Shown here one piece after another: positions 14,048 through 15,015 of a stretch of DNA of 15,015 bases. The notes below the pieces were generated by a model, which saw only the letters and a list, made by a program, of their open reading frames with translations, did not search any database and was not told the DNA's origin. Within the stretch, counting starts at the first letter, position 1. The number at the start of each line of letters is the position of its first letter. The stretch is taken from assembly GCA_964487155.1 (NCBI GenBank), contig CAZAQB010000079.1, forward strand, positions 1-15,015. Direction: 5' to 3'. Source of the stretch: CAZAQB01 sp964487155 (GTDB lineage Bacteria; Pseudomonadota; Gammaproteobacteria; Nitrococcales; Nitrococcaceae). The position numbers and the translations under genes are program-made.

Positions 14048-14405
14048 GGCAGCTCCCCTGTTTCCGCAGTCCCGGCCGCGCCCTGGCGGGCTGCGGAGCG
14101 GGTTTATCGTAGGGACACCCTCCGGCGCCGCCCAGGATTTGTCCTGTGAACCGCATCACGTATTTAGAACCTGTCTCTACTGGGAGACAGCGTTCCGCCC
14201 CGGGGACGTGGTTATACTCGGTCAAAATCGACAGGAAGTGAGAACCAGTACACGCAGGAGGTTGCCCGCTGTTCCCCCGACTGCCGCCCGCCGGCTACTG
14301 GGGGGAGCCGTCGCGGCCTCCGCCACGGCAGCATCAACCGGCCGGGGGGCCTTTTGCCGAGTGGCGCGGTGTACGGGTTCAGGGCGGAGCCACGGGGGGA
14401 TTGCC
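14048..14405. other. Divergent intergenic region of the heme c cluster
   Basis: A 358-bp region between two divergently transcribed exported-protein genes, so it must hold both promoters. It contains the dyad and TATACT box described separately. A weaker plus-strand pair, TTGTCC (14139-14144) and TATTTA (14161-14166) with 16 bp spacing, lies just before the dyad. The plus-strand frame of the right-hand gene stays open through much of this region (from about 14239), but the peptide there is low-complexity Arg/Ala and not preferred. No convincing promoter was found for the minus-strand gene. Confidence 0.5.
14171..14218 (+). promoter_or_regulatory. Operator-like dyad next to a -10 box
   Basis: CTGTCTC (14171-14177) and GAGACAG (14184-14190) form a perfect 7-bp dyad around TACTGG. 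The symmetry continues outward as GAAC and GTTC, with a one-base offset. A near-perfect -10 hexamer TATACT lies at 14213-14218, and the place where a -35 box should be (14190-14195, GCGTTC) is poor. A dyad abutting a missing -35 suggests an activator-dependent plus-strand promoter for the gene at 14406, with a leader of about 180 nt. The binding protein is unknown. Confidence 0.5.
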
Positions 14406-15015
14406 ATGACTGCGAGACATTTCATGCGCGCCGGGTCGCGGCGGGTCGGCCTCGCCCTGGGCGCGGTTGCGCTGCTGTGCCTGGCGGCGCCCGCCGCGGC
14501 GCAACTATCGGACACTGACCGCGCCCGGCGCATCCACGACCGCATTGCCGGCGTGCCGCCGAGCCCCGCCGTGCTCTCGGCCATGGCCGGCGATCTGCCG
14601 GCGGACCCGATGGCGGCCGCCGCCCGGGCGATGCAGCATCCGGATTTCTACCGGGTCACCCTGAAGAATCTGGTCACTCCCTGGACCAACGAGGAGATGA
14701 CCGCCTTCGCGCCGTTGAACGACTACACCGCCACCGTCATCGGCCTGGTCCGGGACGATGCGGACTTCCGGCAGATCCTCTCCGGCGATGTCCTCTATCT
14801 CGGGGCCAGCGGCCTCGGGCTGCCCCCCTACGCCCTGGACGGCAACCAGCACTACGTGGCGCTGGAGCGCGAGGCGGACCCGGCCACCGGCGAACCCTAT
14901 GACCTCAGCGACCCGAACGTGCTGGTGCGGCGTAGCCAGTCCGGCGTCACCGGGCTTCCCGCCCAGGCCACCGCCGGCGTGATGACCACCCGGGCCGCCG
15001 CCCGGGCGTTCTTCA
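14406..15015 (+). CDS. Exported protein of unknown function, partial (runs off the window)
   Basis: An open frame of 203 codons with no stop before the window edge. The N-terminus MTARHFMRAGSRRVGLALGAVALLCLAAPAAAQ is a clear Sec signal peptide. The mature part contains an Arg/Asp-rich helix (SDTDRARRIHDRIAGVPP), then FYRVTLKNLVTPWTNEE, FAPLNDYTATVIGLVRDDADF and a late segment TAGVMTTRAAARAFF. I do not recognise a named family. No CxxCH is present in the visible 203 residues, but heme sites may lie in the missing C-terminal part. A purine-rich GGGGGGATT lies before the ATG. It is divergent from the HzsA-related lipoprotein across a shared regulatory region, which suggests joint regulation and a common function. 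Confidence 0.83.
   Translation, partial: MTARHFMRAGSRRVGLALGAVALLCLAAPAAAQLSDTDRARRIHDRIAGVPPSPAVLSAMAGDLPADPMAAAARAMQHPDFYRVTLKNLVTPWTNEEMTAFAPLNDYTATVIGLVRDDADFRQILSGDVLYLGASGLGLPPYALDGNQHYVALEREADPATGEPYDLSDPNVLVRRSQSGVTGLPAQATAGVMTTRAAARAFF

Overview
This is a high-GC stretch of a gammaproteobacterial chromosome. The strongest taxonomic clue is the block engB / cytochrome c4 / dsbA / endonuclease-exonuclease-phosphatase protein (4247-7252). From general knowledge this order is conserved in Pseudomonas and related Gammaproteobacteria. A BCCT osmolyte transporter paired with a small universal stress protein suggests a salt-exposed lifestyle, perhaps an Ectothiorhodospiraceae-like or other halophile. 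That placement is inference, not proof.

Layout. Positions 1-460 are non-coding and repeat-rich: a 161-bp MITE-like element flanked by CTAG, then a REP-type double hairpin. A NarL/FixJ response regulator (461-1138, minus) and a tRNA-Arg(CCG) gene (1559-1635, plus) follow. Next come an inverted tRNA fragment, a heptanucleotide tandem repeat and a Rho-independent terminator, which closes a minus-strand usp-BCCT unit (1959-4080). Positions 4247-6473 hold cytochrome c4, DsbA and an EEP-fold hydrolase, all on the minus strand. They are driven by a near-consensus promoter at 6531-6559 and lie divergent from engB (6647-7252, plus). Positions 7253-8030 have no gene. They hold an array of a second REP family that broke the assembly, with 100 Ns inside a repeat.

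The right half (8031-15015) is the most unusual part. Reading 5' to 3' on the minus strand, it encodes six exported proteins: a large beta-propeller lipoprotein with two CxxCH heme c sites and the domain order of the hydrazine synthase alpha subunit family (HzsA-related); an SH3b plus beta-barrel outer membrane protein; a second outer membrane beta-barrel; a TlpA-like thiol oxidoreductase; a 75-residue DUF4266 lipoprotein ending in a polyglycine-CGCN tail; and a DUF3570 outer membrane barrel. The last five are tightly packed or overlapping. A divergent secreted protein (14406 to the window edge) starts across a 358-bp gap that carries a 7-bp-arm dyad next to a TATACT box. All seven products carry an export signal, and three are barrels. 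I infer an outer-membrane redox or metal-handling machine assembled with help from the TlpA protein and possibly DsbA and cytochrome c4. Its substrate cannot be read from the sequence.
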